Part shown: piece after piece, positions 40,543 through 50,048 of the stretch
Layout of the letters: each line of letters opens with the position of its first letter
Numbering within the stretch: the first letter of the stretch is position 1
Assembly: GCF_042932805.1 (NCBI RefSeq)
Contig: NZ_CP170635.1
Span: 32,313-96,312 of the forward strand
Direction: 5' to 3'
From: Ascidiaceihabitans sp029251465
GTDB lineage: Bacteria > Pseudomonadota > Alphaproteobacteria > Rhodobacterales > Rhodobacteraceae
Length of the DNA stretch: 64,000 nucleotides
Position numbers and translations under genes: made by a program
Notes under the pieces: generated by a model
What the model was told of the DNA's origin: nothing
What the model saw: only the letters and a program-made list of their open reading frames with translations
Databases searched by the model: none

Positions 40543-43422
40543 ATGCTTAGGAAAAAGACCAACGGGGTTGCGCGACGCTCCCAACGGACTGGTATCCTGT
40601 CTGACATCGCAGAGAAATCTGTAGATCGCCGCAGCTTTTTGCGCGGCAGTGGTTTGGCCATTGGTGGTCTTGCTGCAATTTCAGCAACGGGTGGCGCGGT
40701 CACCCAAGCCAACGCACAGTCAGCGGTGAATGGCGCGGTCGAGACAATCAAATCCGTCTGCACACACTGTTCTGTCGGCTGCACCGTTATTGCCGAGGTC
40801 AGTAATGGCGTCTGGACGGGGCAAGAACCCGGCTGGGACAGCCCGTTTAACCTGGGCGCGCATTGTGCCAAAGGCGCTGCGGTGCGTGAACACGCCCACG
40901 GTGAACGCCGTCTGAAATACCCGATGAAAAAAGAGGGTGGAGAATGGAAGCGCATCAGCTGGGAACAGGCGATCGACGAGATCGGCGACGGCATGATGAA
41001 CATCCGCGAAGAAAGTGGGCCGGATTCGGTCTACTGGCTCGGCTCTGCCAAGCATAACAACGAGCAGGCCTACCTGTTCCGTAAATTCGCAGCCTACTGG
41101 GGCACGAACAACGTGGATCACCAAGCACGGATTTGCCACTCGACCACAGTTGCCGGTGTTGCAAACACCTGGGGCTACGGTGCGATGACCAACAGCTACA
41201 ACGACATCCACAACTCCAAGGCGATCTTTATCATCGGTGGTAACCCTGCCGAGGCGCACCCTGTGTCCTTGCTTCACCTGTTGAAAGCCAAAGAGCAGAA
41301 CAACGCGCCCGTGATCGTGTGCGACCCACGTTTCACCCGCACGGCCGCCCATGCTGATGAGTATGTGCGTTTCCGCCCGGGCACCGACGTGGCGCTGGTT
41401 TGGGGCATCCTGTGGCACATCTTTGAAAACGGTTGGGAGGACAAAGAATTCATTCGCACCCGTGTTTGGGGCATGGACCAAATTCAGGAAGAAGTTGCGA
41501 AATGGAACCCTGAAGAGGTCGAGCGCGTCACTGGCGCGCCGGGCGAACAGCTGCGCCGCGTTGCACGTACCATGGCCAACAACCGCCCGGGCACTGTGAT
41601 TTGGTGCATGGGTGGCACGCAGCACACCAACGGCAACAACAACACGCGGGCCTATTGTGTGTTGCAACTGGCCCTTGGCAACATGGGCACATCGGGCGGT
41701 GGTACGAATATTTTCCGTGGCCACGACAACGTCCAAGGCGCAACTGACCTTGGCGTTTTGTCCCACACGCTGCCTGGATATTACGGGCTCAAGCCTGGTT
41801 CTTGGGCGCATTGGGGCCGTGTCTGGGAAGAAGACATGGATTGGCTGAAAGGTCAGTTCGCGACAGACGGCGACAAGAGCCTGATGAACCTTACCGGTAT
41901 CCCCGTATCGCGCTGGATTGATGGTGTGCTCGAAGATCCTGACAACATGGACAACCCCAACAAGGTGCGCGCCATGGTGCTTTGGGGCCACGCGCCGAAT
42001 TCGCAAACCCGTCAAAAGGAAATGAAAACCGCGATGGAGCAGCTGGATATGCTGGTTGTCGTCGATCCGTATCCGACGGTTTCTGCGGTTCTGCATGACC
42101 GGACCGATGGCGTCTATCTGCTGCCGGCCTGTACGCAGTTTGAAACGCGCGGCTCTGTAACGGCATCAAATCGTAGCTTCCAGTGGCGTGACAAAGTGGT
42201 TGATCCGCTGTTCGAGAGCCTGCCGGACGAGGTCATCATGGCCAAGTTTGCCAATAAATTCGGTTGGGCAGATCGTCTGTTCCGCAACATCGAAATGGAT
42301 GATGAAGAGACGCCAAATGTTGAAAGCATCACGCGTGAGTTCAACAAAGGCATGTGGACAATCGGCTACACTGGCCAAAGCCCTGAGCGCATCAAAATGC
42401 ACATGGCGAACCAACATACGTTTGATCGCACCACGCTGCAGGCCATCGGTGGCCCCGCAGATGGTGACTACTACGGTCTGCCATGGCCCAGCTGGGGCAC
42501 TGCCGAGATGAATCACCCCGGCACGCCGAACCTGTATGACATGTCAAAACGTGTGTCAGAGGGTGGCCTGACATTCCGCGCCCGCTTTGGTGTGGAACGG
42601 GACGGCGACAATCTGTTGGCCGAAGGTGTTTACAGCAAGGATTCTGATATCCAAGACGGTTATCCGGAATTCACCATGCAAATGCTGATGGACCTTGGGT
42701 GGGACAGTGAACTGACGGCTGAAGAACTCGGCGTTATCGATGGTATCGCAGGGCCCAAAACCAACTGGAAAACCGATCTGTCCGGCGGCATTCAGCGGGT
42801 TGCGATTGCGCATGAATGTGCGCCATTCGGCAACGCCAAGGCGCGCGCGGTTGTCTGGACTTTCCCCGATCCGGTCCCTGTCCACCGCGAGCCGCTTTAC
42901 ACCAACCGTCGTGATTTGGTCGAAGACTACCCGACATACGAGGACCGCAAGTTCTATCGCTTGCCGACGATGTATGCCTCGATCCAGAAACAGGATTTCT
43001 CGAAAGACTATCCGATGATCCTGACATCTGGTCGTCTGGTCGAATACGAGGGGGGCGGTGACGAGAGCCGCTCAAACCCTTGGCTGGCGGAATTGCAGCA
43101 GGACATGTTTGTCGAAATCAACACGCGTGACGCCAACAACCTTGGCATTCGCGACGGCAAACAGGTTTGGGTCGAAGGGCCAGAAGGGGCCAAGGTCAAA
43201 GTGATGGCGATGGTCACCGAACGGGTCGGCGAGGGCGTCGCCTTTATGCCGTTCCACTTTGGTGGGCACCTTGAAGGCAAGGACCTGAGGGACAAATACC
43301 CCGACGGTGCGGACCCTTACGTTTTGGGCGAAAGTTCAAACACCGCGCAGACCTACGGCTACGATTCAGTCACGCAAATGCAAGAGACCAAAGCGACTCT
43401 TTGCAAGATTTCAGCAGCATAA
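40543..43422 (+). CDS. fdhA: Formate dehydrogenase alpha subunit (Mo/W, Cys-type)
   Basis: A 959-residue molybdopterin oxidoreductase with Tat motif DRRSFLRGSG at 28-37, a [4Fe-4S] site at Cys73, Cys76, Cys80 and Cys108, and the active-site region ARICHS with Cys198 where other enzymes have selenocysteine. The C-terminal part has the dinucleotide-binding domain of the DMSO-reductase family. It oxidises periplasmic formate to CO2. GGGAGG precedes the ATG. It is followed by fdhB after 12 nt. Tungsten is likely because tup genes follow. Confidence 0.96.
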   Translation: MLRKKTNGVARRSQRTGILSDIAEKSVDRRSFLRGSGLAIGGLAAISATGGAVTQANAQSAVNGAVETIKSVCTHCSVGCTVIAEVSNGVWTGQEPGWDSPFNLGAHCAKGAAVREHAHGERRLKYPMKKEGGEWKRISWEQAIDEIGDGMMNIREESGPDSVYWLGSAKHNNEQAYLFRKFAAYWGTNNVDHQARICHSTTVAGVANTWGYGAMTNSYNDIHNSKAIFIIGGNPAEAHPVSLLHLLKAKEQNNAPVIVCDPRFTRTAAHADEYVRFRPGTDVALVWGILWHIFENGWEDKEFIRTRVWGMDQIQEEVAKWNPEEVERVTGAPGEQLRRVARTMANNRPGTVIWCMGGTQHTNGNNNTRAYCVLQLALGNMGTSGGGTNIFRGHDNVQGATDLGVLSHTLPGYYGLKPGSWAHWGRVWEEDMDWLKGQFATDGDKSLMNLTGIPVSRWIDGVLEDPDNMDNPNKVRAMVLWGHAPNSQTRQKEMKTAMEQLDMLVVVDPYPTVSAVLHDRTDGVYLLPACTQFETRGSVTASNRSFQWRDKVVDPLFESLPDEVIMAKFANKFGWADRLFRNIEMDDEETPNVESITREFNKGMWTIGYTGQSPERIKMHMANQHTFDRTTLQAIGGPADGDYYGLPWPSWGTAEMNHPGTPNLYDMSKRVSEGGLTFRARFGVERDGDNLLAEGVYSKDSDIQDGYPEFTMQMLMDLGWDSELTAEELGVIDGIAGPKTNWKTDLSGGIQRVAIAHECAPFGNAKARAVVWTFPDPVPVHREPLYTNRRDLVEDYPTYEDRKFYRLPTMYASIQKQDFSKDYPMILTSGRLVEYEGGGDESRSNPWLAELQQDMFVEINTRDANNLGIRDGKQVWVEGPEGAKVKVMAMVTERVGEGVAFMPFHFGGHLEGKDLRDKYPDGADPYVLGESSNTAQTYGYDSVTQMQETKATLCKISAA

Positions 43423-43434
43423 GGAGGACATCAC

Positions 43435-44028
43435 ATGGCAAGAGCAAAGTTTCTCGTCGACGCCGAACGCTGCATTGAATGCAACGCCTGTGTCACAGCC
43501 TGTAAAAACGAACACGAGGTCCCGTGGGGCATCAACCGGCGCAAAGTCGTCACGATCAATGACGGCAAACCGGGCGAACGGTCGATTTCCGTGGCTTGCA
43601 TGCACTGTTCGGATGCACCCTGTATGGCGGTCTGTCCGGTAGACTGTTTTTACCAGAACGAAGAGGGCGTGGTTCTCCATTCCAAAGACCTCTGCATCGG
43701 GTGTGGTTACTGTTTCTACGCCTGTCCGTTTGGCGCGCCGCAGTTCCCGCAAGCGGGCAACTTTGGGTCCCGTGGCAAGATGGACAAATGCACCTTCTGT
43801 GCTGGCGGCCCAGAGGAAAACCACTCTTCGGCCGAGTTCGCGAAATACGGGCGCAACCGGATTGCAGAAGGCAAATTGCCGATCTGCGCCGAGATGTGTT
43901 CAACCAAAGCGCTTTTGGCGGGTGACGGCGATATCGTCTCTGGCATCTACCGCGAACGCGTTGTGTCACGGGGCTTTGGCTCTGGCGCGTGGGGATGGGG
44001 TACGGCCTACAACCAAAAAGGCGGCTGA
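43435..44028 (+). CDS. fdhB: Formate dehydrogenase beta (iron-sulfur) subunit
   Basis: A 197-residue four-cluster ferredoxin-like protein with CIECNACVTACK, CMHCSDAPCMAVCP, CIGCGYCFYACP and a CTFC...C...C set, all complete. It carries electrons from FdhA to the cytochrome b subunit in the periplasm. AAGGAGG lies upstream of the ATG. It has no signal peptide and should be exported together with FdhA. Confidence 0.94.
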   Translation: MARAKFLVDAERCIECNACVTACKNEHEVPWGINRRKVVTINDGKPGERSISVACMHCSDAPCMAVCPVDCFYQNEEGVVLHSKDLCIGCGYCFYACPFGAPQFPQAGNFGSRGKMDKCTFCAGGPEENHSSAEFAKYGRNRIAEGKLPICAEMCSTKALLAGDGDIVSGIYRERVVSRGFGSGAWGWGTAYNQKGG

Positions 44029-44057
44029 TACCTTTTGCCCGACTAAGCAGACAAATC

Positions 44058-44083
44058 GGGCGATCCAACCGGGTCGCCCTTTT
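44058..44083 (+). terminator. Intrinsic terminator or attenuator between fdhB and fdhC
   Basis: GGGCGA, a 10-nt loop, TCGCCC, then TTTT. It lies in the 81-bp gap between fdhB and fdhC. Because fdhC should be needed with fdhAB, this may set subunit ratios by partial termination. Confidence 0.65.
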
Positions 44084-44109
44084 CACCTAACACTCGCTGA
44101 GGAAACGAT

Positions 44110-45306
44110 ATGCTGCGTGCCCTGATTGCTTTGATGTTAACACTGTCATTCTTATCAACCGCATCCGCCCAGGAAAAAGCGGTGCCAGATCGCAGTGCAA
44201 CGGGCGGCGCGCAGACGCTTGAAGACATCATGGCGCGCCAGCGTGGTGATGATGTCGACAATAGTTTTCGCAGCGATGCGACCGGTAATCCCGACAGTGC
44301 CGCAGACACCTCAAATCAACTTGGCACGTTAGGCGGCGCGTCGGATCCAGAACTGTGGCGGGCGTTGCGATTTGGTTCTGCCGACATCACCGCATCCAAC
44401 AACGGGCCGGCGGCCACGACGCTGGTACAAGATGGCGGCATGAAATGGTTGAAATTCCGCGAAGGTCCGCTTGCCAAATATGGCGGCGATCTGTTGATGG
44501 GCACGTTCATACTGCTGACAGCGTTCTATTTTATCCGTGGGCGCATCACGATTGACGGTGCCAAGACCGGACGCACGATTACGCGGTTCAAAGCGATTGA
44601 ACGTTTTGGCCATTGGTTGCTGGCAGGCTCGTTCATTTTGCTGGGCATTACCGGGCTTATTTCCCTGTTCGGGCGCAAAGTCCTGATCCCCGCTTTTGGT
44701 CACGAGGCATTCGCCTTTTTGGCTGTAGGTTCCAAGTGGATTCACAACAACATTTCGTGGGCGTTTATGCTGGCCTTGGTGATGATTTTTGTGATGTGGG
44801 TCATTCACAATCTACCGCACAAAAGTGACATCAACTGGCTGCTCAAAGGTGGCGGGATCTTTTCCAAAGGGCATCCGCCAGCCAAGAAATTCAATGCCGG
44901 GCAAAAGCTGATTTTCTGGTCGGTCATCCTGCTTGGCACTTCCATTTCCGTGACCGGACTGGCGCTGCTTTTCCCGTTCGAGATCAACATGTTTGCTGCA
45001 ACGTTTGCGAAACTGAATACGTTTGGCATCTCGGGTGCCCTCGGATTGGGGGAGCTGCGTGAAACCCTCGCGCCGCACGAAGAAATGCAATACGCCCAGC
45101 TTTGGCATGCCATCGTCAGCTTTGTGCTGATGGCGATTATTCTGGCGCATATTTACATTGGCACTGTCGGTATGGAAGGCGCGTATGACGCCATGGGATC
45201 GGGCGAAGTCGAAGAACAATGGGCGCGTGAACACCACTCGATCTGGGTGGACGAGGTCATGGCAGACACGCAGGCAGGATCGACAAAGACGACACCAGCG
45301 GAATAG
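44110..45306 (+). CDS. fdhC: Formate dehydrogenase gamma subunit (cytochrome b)
   Basis: A 398-residue protein with a cleavable signal peptide (1-20), a long periplasmic segment (to about 125), and then five hydrophobic helices. It contains the His residues expected for two b-haems (FGHWLLAGSF, IHNLPHKSD, LWHAIVSF, LAHIYIGT). It anchors FdhAB in the membrane and passes electrons to quinone. Confidence 0.92.
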   Translation: MLRALIALMLTLSFLSTASAQEKAVPDRSATGGAQTLEDIMARQRGDDVDNSFRSDATGNPDSAADTSNQLGTLGGASDPELWRALRFGSADITASNNGPAATTLVQDGGMKWLKFREGPLAKYGGDLLMGTFILLTAFYFIRGRITIDGAKTGRTITRFKAIERFGHWLLAGSFILLGITGLISLFGRKVLIPAFGHEAFAFLAVGSKWIHNNISWAFMLALVMIFVMWVIHNLPHKSDINWLLKGGGIFSKGHPPAKKFNAGQKLIFWSVILLGTSISVTGLALLFPFEINMFAATFAKLNTFGISGALGLGELRETLAPHEEMQYAQLWHAIVSFVLMAIILAHIYIGTVGMEGAYDAMGSGEVEEQWAREHHSIWVDEVMADTQAGSTKTTPAE

Positions 45307-45408
45307 ATTTCGGGTGCTGACCACCACCAGAATCCATCTGGTCATCAGAGCCGATCAGTGATTTGATAAACGACCTACGCACCAAGGCAGTGCAATCGGA
45401 GAACTGAA

Positions 45409-45537
45409 ATGAAAATCATGCTCTTAGCGTTTTTGGCCATCGCCGTCATTGCGGTTGGATCGAACCTTATTTTGGGCCAAGCTGGGTTTTCTTCGCAGGA
45501 TCGCGCTGCCGGTCCTGCTGTTCGACTCGACGATTAA
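45409..45537 (+). CDS. 42-residue single-helix protein before tupB
   Basis: An ATG with GGAG eight bases upstream opens a 42-codon frame. Residues 3-23 are strongly hydrophobic and the rest short and polar (about 19 residues). It could be a small inner-membrane protein or a lipid-anchored remnant; no family is recognised. It lies in the 260-bp gap between fdhC and tupB on the same strand. Confidence 0.55.
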   Translation: MKIMLLAFLAIAVIAVGSNLILGQAGFSSQDRAAGPAVRLDD

Positions 45538-45566
45538 TCAAACGTACTGGGCTAGGCAGCTTTGGA

Positions 45567-46271
45567 ATGAACGAAATCTGGTCCGGCATTCAGGCGGCTT
45601 TCTGGCTGATCATCACGCTTGACGCGGATTTGGTCGAGATCACGTTGCGATCGCTTCAGGTCAGCCTGTCGGCGCTGGTAGTGGCCTGTGTTATCGCGCT
45701 GCCGTTTGGGACGTGGTTGGCGATCCGCAGGTTCCGGTATCGGCGCGCGGCGATTGCGACCCTGAACGCGTTGATGGGTTTGCCACCGGTCGTAGTCGGC
45801 CTGATCGTGTATCTTTTGCTGTCTCGCTCCGGGCCCTTTGGCGTTTTGGGTTTGTTGTTCACGCCATCGGCCATGATCATCGCGCAGATCATCATTATCA
45901 CGCCGCTGATTGCGTCGATTACGCATCAGGCAATGCGCGAGCTTTGGGCGGAATATCACGACCTTCTGATTTCGCTGAATACGACCAAACGCCAACGGGT
46001 GATGACCCTGATTTGGGACGGACGGCGCACGTTGATGACAGCCGCGCTTGCAGGGTTCGGGCGTGCGATTGGCGAAGTTGGCGCGATCATGATCGTTGGG
46101 GGTAACATCGATCACGCAACGCGGGTGCTGACGACGGCCATCGCGCTTGAGACCGGAAAGGGCGACTTTGCGCTGGCTTTGGGGTTGGGGTTTGTGCTGA
46201 TCGCTTTGGCATTGGTGGTCAACCTTGCGATCCATGCCTTGTCGCGCACCGAACGGGAGGGCACGTGGTGA
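45567..46271 (+). CDS. tupB: Tungstate ABC transporter permease
   Basis: A 234-residue permease with five to six hydrophobic segments and the ABC loop AALAGFGRAIGEVGAIMIVGGNI, typical of TupB/ModB-type oxyanion transporters. Its stop overlaps the tupC start. Confidence 0.9.
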   Translation: MNEIWSGIQAAFWLIITLDADLVEITLRSLQVSLSALVVACVIALPFGTWLAIRRFRYRRAAIATLNALMGLPPVVVGLIVYLLLSRSGPFGVLGLLFTPSAMIIAQIIIITPLIASITHQAMRELWAEYHDLLISLNTTKRQRVMTLIWDGRRTLMTAALAGFGRAIGEVGAIMIVGGNIDHATRVLTTAIALETGKGDFALALGLGFVLIALALVVNLAIHALSRTEREGTW

Positions 46272-46981
46272 ACCAGCCAATGTCTGTCTGCCTGACAAAT
46301 GTGGTTGTCAAACGCCGCCAAAAAGTCGTGCTTGGTCCCGTCAACCTTGATCTGGCAGCATCCGGTGTCACAATCGTGCTGGGTCCGAACGGGGCGGGCA
46401 AAACAACTCTGCTAAAGGTTTTGCACGGGGTTGAGCGGGTTTCAGAAGGGATCGTGCAATGGTCTGTTCCCGATGTGCAGGCGCGCCAATCCCAAGCCTA
46501 CGTTTTTCAAAGCCCGATTATGTTGCGACGGTCTGTACGGCAAAATCTGGCGTATCCCTTAGAGCTGTTAGGGCAACCCAAATCTGAAATCGCGCGCCAA
46601 GTTGTCGATTGGGCGCATAGCATCGGGTTGCAAAACGCGCTGGATCTGCCTGCGCCGCGCCTGTCCGGAGGAGAGCGGCAAAAGCTGGCGTTGGGGCGTG
46701 CCCTGATCCGCAAACCCAAAGTGCTGTTTCTGGACGAACCTTGTGCCAATCTCGATGGCCGTTCCACCCGCGAAATCGAGACGCTTTTGCGTGACGCAAC
46801 ACAGACGGGCACCCGAATAATCATGACGACGCATGATCTGGGTCAAGCACGCCGGCTTGCAGGTGATGTATTGTTCTTGTTGAACGGGCGTGTCCACGAA
46901 CAAGGTGGCGCGTCTGCGTTCTTTACTGACCCGAAAACGTCAGAAGCCAAGGCGTTTCTAGAAGGAGACATCGTCGAATGA
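46265..46981 (+). CDS. tupC: Tungstate ABC transporter ATPase
   Basis: A 238-residue ABC ATPase with Walker A GPNGAGKT, signature LSGGE, Walker B VLFLDEP and switch His in TTHD. The GTG at 46265 has GGGAGG four bases upstream, whereas the internal ATG at 46280 has none. The stop overlaps the tupA start. Confidence 0.92.
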   Translation: MVNQPMSVCLTNVVVKRRQKVVLGPVNLDLAASGVTIVLGPNGAGKTTLLKVLHGVERVSEGIVQWSVPDVQARQSQAYVFQSPIMLRRSVRQNLAYPLELLGQPKSEIARQVVDWAHSIGLQNALDLPAPRLSGGERQKLALGRALIRKPKVLFLDEPCANLDGRSTREIETLLRDATQTGTRIIMTTHDLGQARRLAGDVLFLLNGRVHEQGGASAFFTDPKTSEAKAFLEGDIVE

Positions 46982-47775
46982 TCCGTTTTTTTGCCGCGGT
47001 TTTGATTGTTTTTGGCAGCCACGTGCAGGCTGACACGATGAAATTGGCGGTCACCACCAGTTTCCACAATTCGGGCCTGTCGGATGTTTTGCTACCTGCC
47101 ATCAAAGAGGACACCGGGCTCGACGTCTCGTTGTTGGTTGTTGGTACGGGGCAGGCGATCCGGTTGGGCGAAGCGGGGGATGTGGATGCGATTTTGGTGC
47201 ATTCCAAGGCCGCTGAAGACGCGTTTATTGCGGCTGGGTATGGCACGCACAGGCGTGAAATCATGTACAATGACTTTGTCTTGATCGGTCCCGCAGCCGA
47301 CCCGGCACAGATCAAAGATACCGGGACCACGGCAGCCGCGTTGCAGCGCATTGCGACGACGCAATCTGCCTTTGTCAGCCGTGGTGATGACAGCGGTACC
47401 CACAAAAAAGAGCTATCAATGTGGTCGTCAGCGGCGCTTGATCCGACAGGGTTCGGTGCGTGGTACAAAGCGGTTGGTGCCGGAATGGGCGCGAGCTTGA
47501 ACACCGCTTCGGGCCTGAACGCGTACATCATGGCGGATCGCGCAAGTTGGTTGAATTTTGCCAACAAAGGCGAACTTGAATTGCTGTTTTCCGGGGACCC
47601 GCTGTTGTTCAACCAATACGCATATCTTCCGGTCAATCCTGCCCGCCATGGCCACATCAAAGCGCAAGCCGCGATGACGCTAGAGACGTGGTTAACATCG
47701 CCGCGCGCACAGCAGTTGATCAACGGGTACCGGATCAATGACGAGGCATTGTTTGTGTTTAACGCTAAACAATAG
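46978..47775 (+). CDS. tupA: Tungstate-binding periplasmic protein
   Basis: A 265-residue binding protein with signal peptide (1-18) and the TupA-type blocks KLAVTTSFHNSGL, VGTGQAI and SRGDDSGTHKKE. TupA proteins bind tungstate in preference to molybdate. The gene is last in the transporter operon (order B-C-A instead of the common A-B-C). It presumably supplies tungsten for the formate dehydrogenase upstream. Confidence 0.9.
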   Translation: MIRFFAAVLIVFGSHVQADTMKLAVTTSFHNSGLSDVLLPAIKEDTGLDVSLLVVGTGQAIRLGEAGDVDAILVHSKAAEDAFIAAGYGTHRREIMYNDFVLIGPAADPAQIKDTGTTAAALQRIATTQSAFVSRGDDSGTHKKELSMWSSAALDPTGFGAWYKAVGAGMGASLNTASGLNAYIMADRASWLNFANKGELELLFSGDPLLFNQYAYLPVNPARHGHIKAQAAMTLETWLTSPRAQQLINGYRINDEALFVFNAKQ

Positions 47776-47853
47776 CTTGCCGGGAAATGGAAAAGAGTGC
47801 GGTCAGTCGTTTCTTAGGCGATCGGTGCTTCGATACGGTTCGTCGGAATTGGT

Positions 47854-48792
47854 TCACGATGTCTCACTAAAGGTGGCGGCTAATTTCTGGGCTCGCTGCA
47901 AGGCGATGTTGCCTTTGCGAAGGGGTGGTATGCTGCCGAGAATTTGAAGGCCGATAAAGAACGGTAGAAACGTATCGATTTCATTTTCCGGCAGCACGCC
48001 ACTTGCCAAGAACGCAGAAACATCTGGCTCGGCAATTCCGTAAATAAAATCGATGTCACCTGTGTGCTGTAGGGGGGTGTGGAGCTGCGTCCAAACAAGA
48101 AACTTGGCCACGTCTTGCACAATGGGCAATCGCGCTTTGCCTTGGATGTCCACGCCGTAGATCGTGCCGTCGTGATAGTGAGCATTGATGCTGGAATAAT
48201 CACCGTGAATTGCCGCTTTGGTAATACTCATGCCGCGCAGCGGAGCGGCCAATTTTTGGACCTGTTGCAAGACTGGATCGAATATTTCGACTAAGCTATT
48301 GGGTTGATTTTCGCCAAACGCAGTGATCCGTTTCTTGATCCACCAATCGGGGCTAAATTTATGGGATATTTCGGAACGACCCGTTGTGTAGGTTTTTAAC
48401 CAACGCCCGCTGAGGTCCATCAACGCCATCCTCTCTTGAAATTCCGCATGTTTGATGGCCTCGCTTAGCCGGGTGCCCGGCGCAAAAGTGAGCACGATCA
48501 GCCCCAATTCCGGGAAGGCCCTGAGGCACTCGTTTACCCTGAACGGCGGCGCATTCATAAACGCAGCCAGCGTGCCGAGCTCGGCTTTTGCGGCCAGGAT
48601 GCGGCGCGCCGGTTCAGCATCCAAGAATTTCTTAATGACCACTTTTTGGCCGCCAAAAATGCAAATGGCGGTGGCTTGATCTGGGCCCGTTTTCAGCACC
48701 TCTTCGACATGAAAATCCGAGAACGCAGCGTGACCACTGACCAATTTATGCAGGTCAATTTCTACGCTTAATTTATCAAGGATGCTTGGCAT
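47854..48792 (-). CDS. Aminoglycoside-phosphotransferase-like kinase fold protein
   Basis: A 312-residue protein with the kinase-like catalytic loop IHGDYSSIN (HxDxxxxN) at about 217-225 and GVDIQG for the metal-binding Asp. The N-lobe Lys is probably in VVIKKF. It resembles phosphotransferases of the APH/choline kinase group that act on small molecules or sugars. The ATG at 48792 has AAAGGTGGA upstream and is preferred to a GTG at 48801. It is convergent with tupA. Confidence 0.7.
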   Translation of the reverse strand: MPSILDKLSVEIDLHKLVSGHAAFSDFHVEEVLKTGPDQATAICIFGGQKVVIKKFLDAEPARRILAAKAELGTLAAFMNAPPFRVNECLRAFPELGLIVLTFAPGTRLSEAIKHAEFQERMALMDLSGRWLKTYTTGRSEISHKFSPDWWIKKRITAFGENQPNSLVEIFDPVLQQVQKLAAPLRGMSITKAAIHGDYSSINAHYHDGTIYGVDIQGKARLPIVQDVAKFLVWTQLHTPLQHTGDIDFIYGIAEPDVSAFLASGVLPENEIDTFLPFFIGLQILGSIPPLRKGNIALQRAQKLAATFSETS

Positions 48793-49208
48793 CAGATCCA
48801 CCTTTGGCGTCGTAAGTTACAGCACAAAGCGCCATTATTCGAAATTCAGAGCATGCGTTAGACCTGCCTGATTGCCCAGGCCAAGGTTGTGTTTATAGAC
48901 CCGCCAATTCTTGGCCGTGTGTTTGTAGGCCGCGTTAAATTGGCAAAAGCAACCTTTGCATCGCTCGTCAAAATGCGGTCCAAAATCCGAAACGGAACAC
49001 CTGCAACATTAAATCCCCTGCCTGCAATTTTGCCAAGACATTGATCTAACGAGGTAAAGCTCCCTTTCTCCACGAGAATGTCGATCCTGAGGCGGTGATT
49101 TAGCTTAAGTTCGTTTCCCATCCGTGTCATCCATACCAGAGATGTCGTTTGCCATATTTACGATAGACAAACGGTGGACTTAGAACCACTTCAATATTTG
49201 GTACTCTT
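48793..49208. other. Intergenic region between the kinase-like and glycosyltransferase genes
   Basis: About 415 bp. A 90-codon minus-strand frame (48858-49130) is open but has no clear ribosome-binding site or recognisable family and is described separately. The rest holds the divergent promoters. No hairpin followed by T residues was found. Confidence 0.4.
48858..49130 (-). CDS. Small hypothetical protein (doubtful)
   Basis: A 90-codon open frame with ordinary codon use and a mixed hydrophobic pattern, but without a recognisable motif or convincing ribosome-binding site. It may be a remnant of an older gene or chance. Confidence 0.25.
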   Translation of the reverse strand: MTRMGNELKLNHRLRIDILVEKGSFTSLDQCLGKIAGRGFNVAGVPFRILDRILTSDAKVAFANLTRPTNTRPRIGGSINTTLAWAIRQV

Positions 49209-50030
49209 ATGCTTACTCAGTTCAAAGGGCTAATCCGGTTCTCGTATCCCGCTGAGGGTGGTTTTAAATTGAACCGGCAATCCGAAGGGAATGTTGCAGA
49301 CGCGCTGTTTCATCCTGACCGGTTGCGTCGCCGGATGGAATTGTTTCGCCGCTTCACCCTGCCATCTTTGATCGCGCAGACGGATCAGGACTTCAAAGTC
49401 GCTATTCTCATCGGGGAAAAGATGCCGGCTGAGTTCCGCAAAGAGCTAGAAGACATGCTCGCGCCTCATGCGTTTGCCAAAGTCGTAGCACTGCCACCGA
49501 TGGAACATTTCAAGGCAACACAAGCGGCCCTCGCTGCGATCCCGACGCTGCAAGACACGTCGCATATTGCCACATTTCGGTTAGATGACGACGACGCCAT
49601 CCACATAGAAATGATCCAGCGCATTCGAAATCTCGCACAGGGCCTTTTGCAAATGCGCGAAGACGAGCGACCGTTTGTCATCGGGTTCATGCACGGCCAT
49701 TTCATGTCGCTAGAGGGCGATTTAGCTGTTGTGTCGCGCGTGACAGAACGGACACCTTTGGGCGTCGGTTTGACGATGGTGGCCCCTGCCGCATCGCCCG
49801 TTAATATCTTCGTCCAGAACAATCATCGATCCATCGCTGAGAGATTTGACACCTACACAGATGCAAGTCGCCCGATGTTCATTCGAACTGTCCATGATCT
49901 GAACGACTCAGGGGCGGTGAATTCTGGCAAAATGTTCGCACTGGAGACCCCAGAGGATTGGGAGACGTTCCACCGATCGTTTGCGCTCGACCTTGATGGG
50001 GTGAATTTGCATACGCTTTTTGAATACTGA
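49209..50030 (+). CDS. Putative rhamnosyltransferase-type glycosyltransferase
   Basis: A 273-residue protein of the putative rhamnosyltransferase family. It shows the nucleotide-sugar motif FRLDDDDAIH and the block FTLPSLIAQTDQDFKVAILIGEKMP. No signal peptide or membrane helix is visible. It probably modifies a surface polysaccharide; the kinase-like gene upstream could act on the same sugar (inference). Confidence 0.8.
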   Translation: MLTQFKGLIRFSYPAEGGFKLNRQSEGNVADALFHPDRLRRRMELFRRFTLPSLIAQTDQDFKVAILIGEKMPAEFRKELEDMLAPHAFAKVVALPPMEHFKATQAALAAIPTLQDTSHIATFRLDDDDAIHIEMIQRIRNLAQGLLQMREDERPFVIGFMHGHFMSLEGDLAVVSRVTERTPLGVGLTMVAPAASPVNIFVQNNHRSIAERFDTYTDASRPMFIRTVHDLNDSGAVNSGKMFALETPEDWETFHRSFALDLDGVNLHTLFEY

Positions 50031-50048
50031 CACAACCCAATCACTACA

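Noticed and set aside
41134..41139. Selenocysteine codon in fdhA
   Set aside because: The active-site codon is TGC (Cys198), not TGA, and there is no in-frame stop.
40720..42096. 458-codon minus-strand frame
   Set aside because: Completely antisense to fdhA, which has all catalytic and cluster motifs.
45307..45400. Terminator after fdhC
   Set aside because: A TGACCA/TGGTCA inverted repeat exists but has a 15-nt loop and no T-run.
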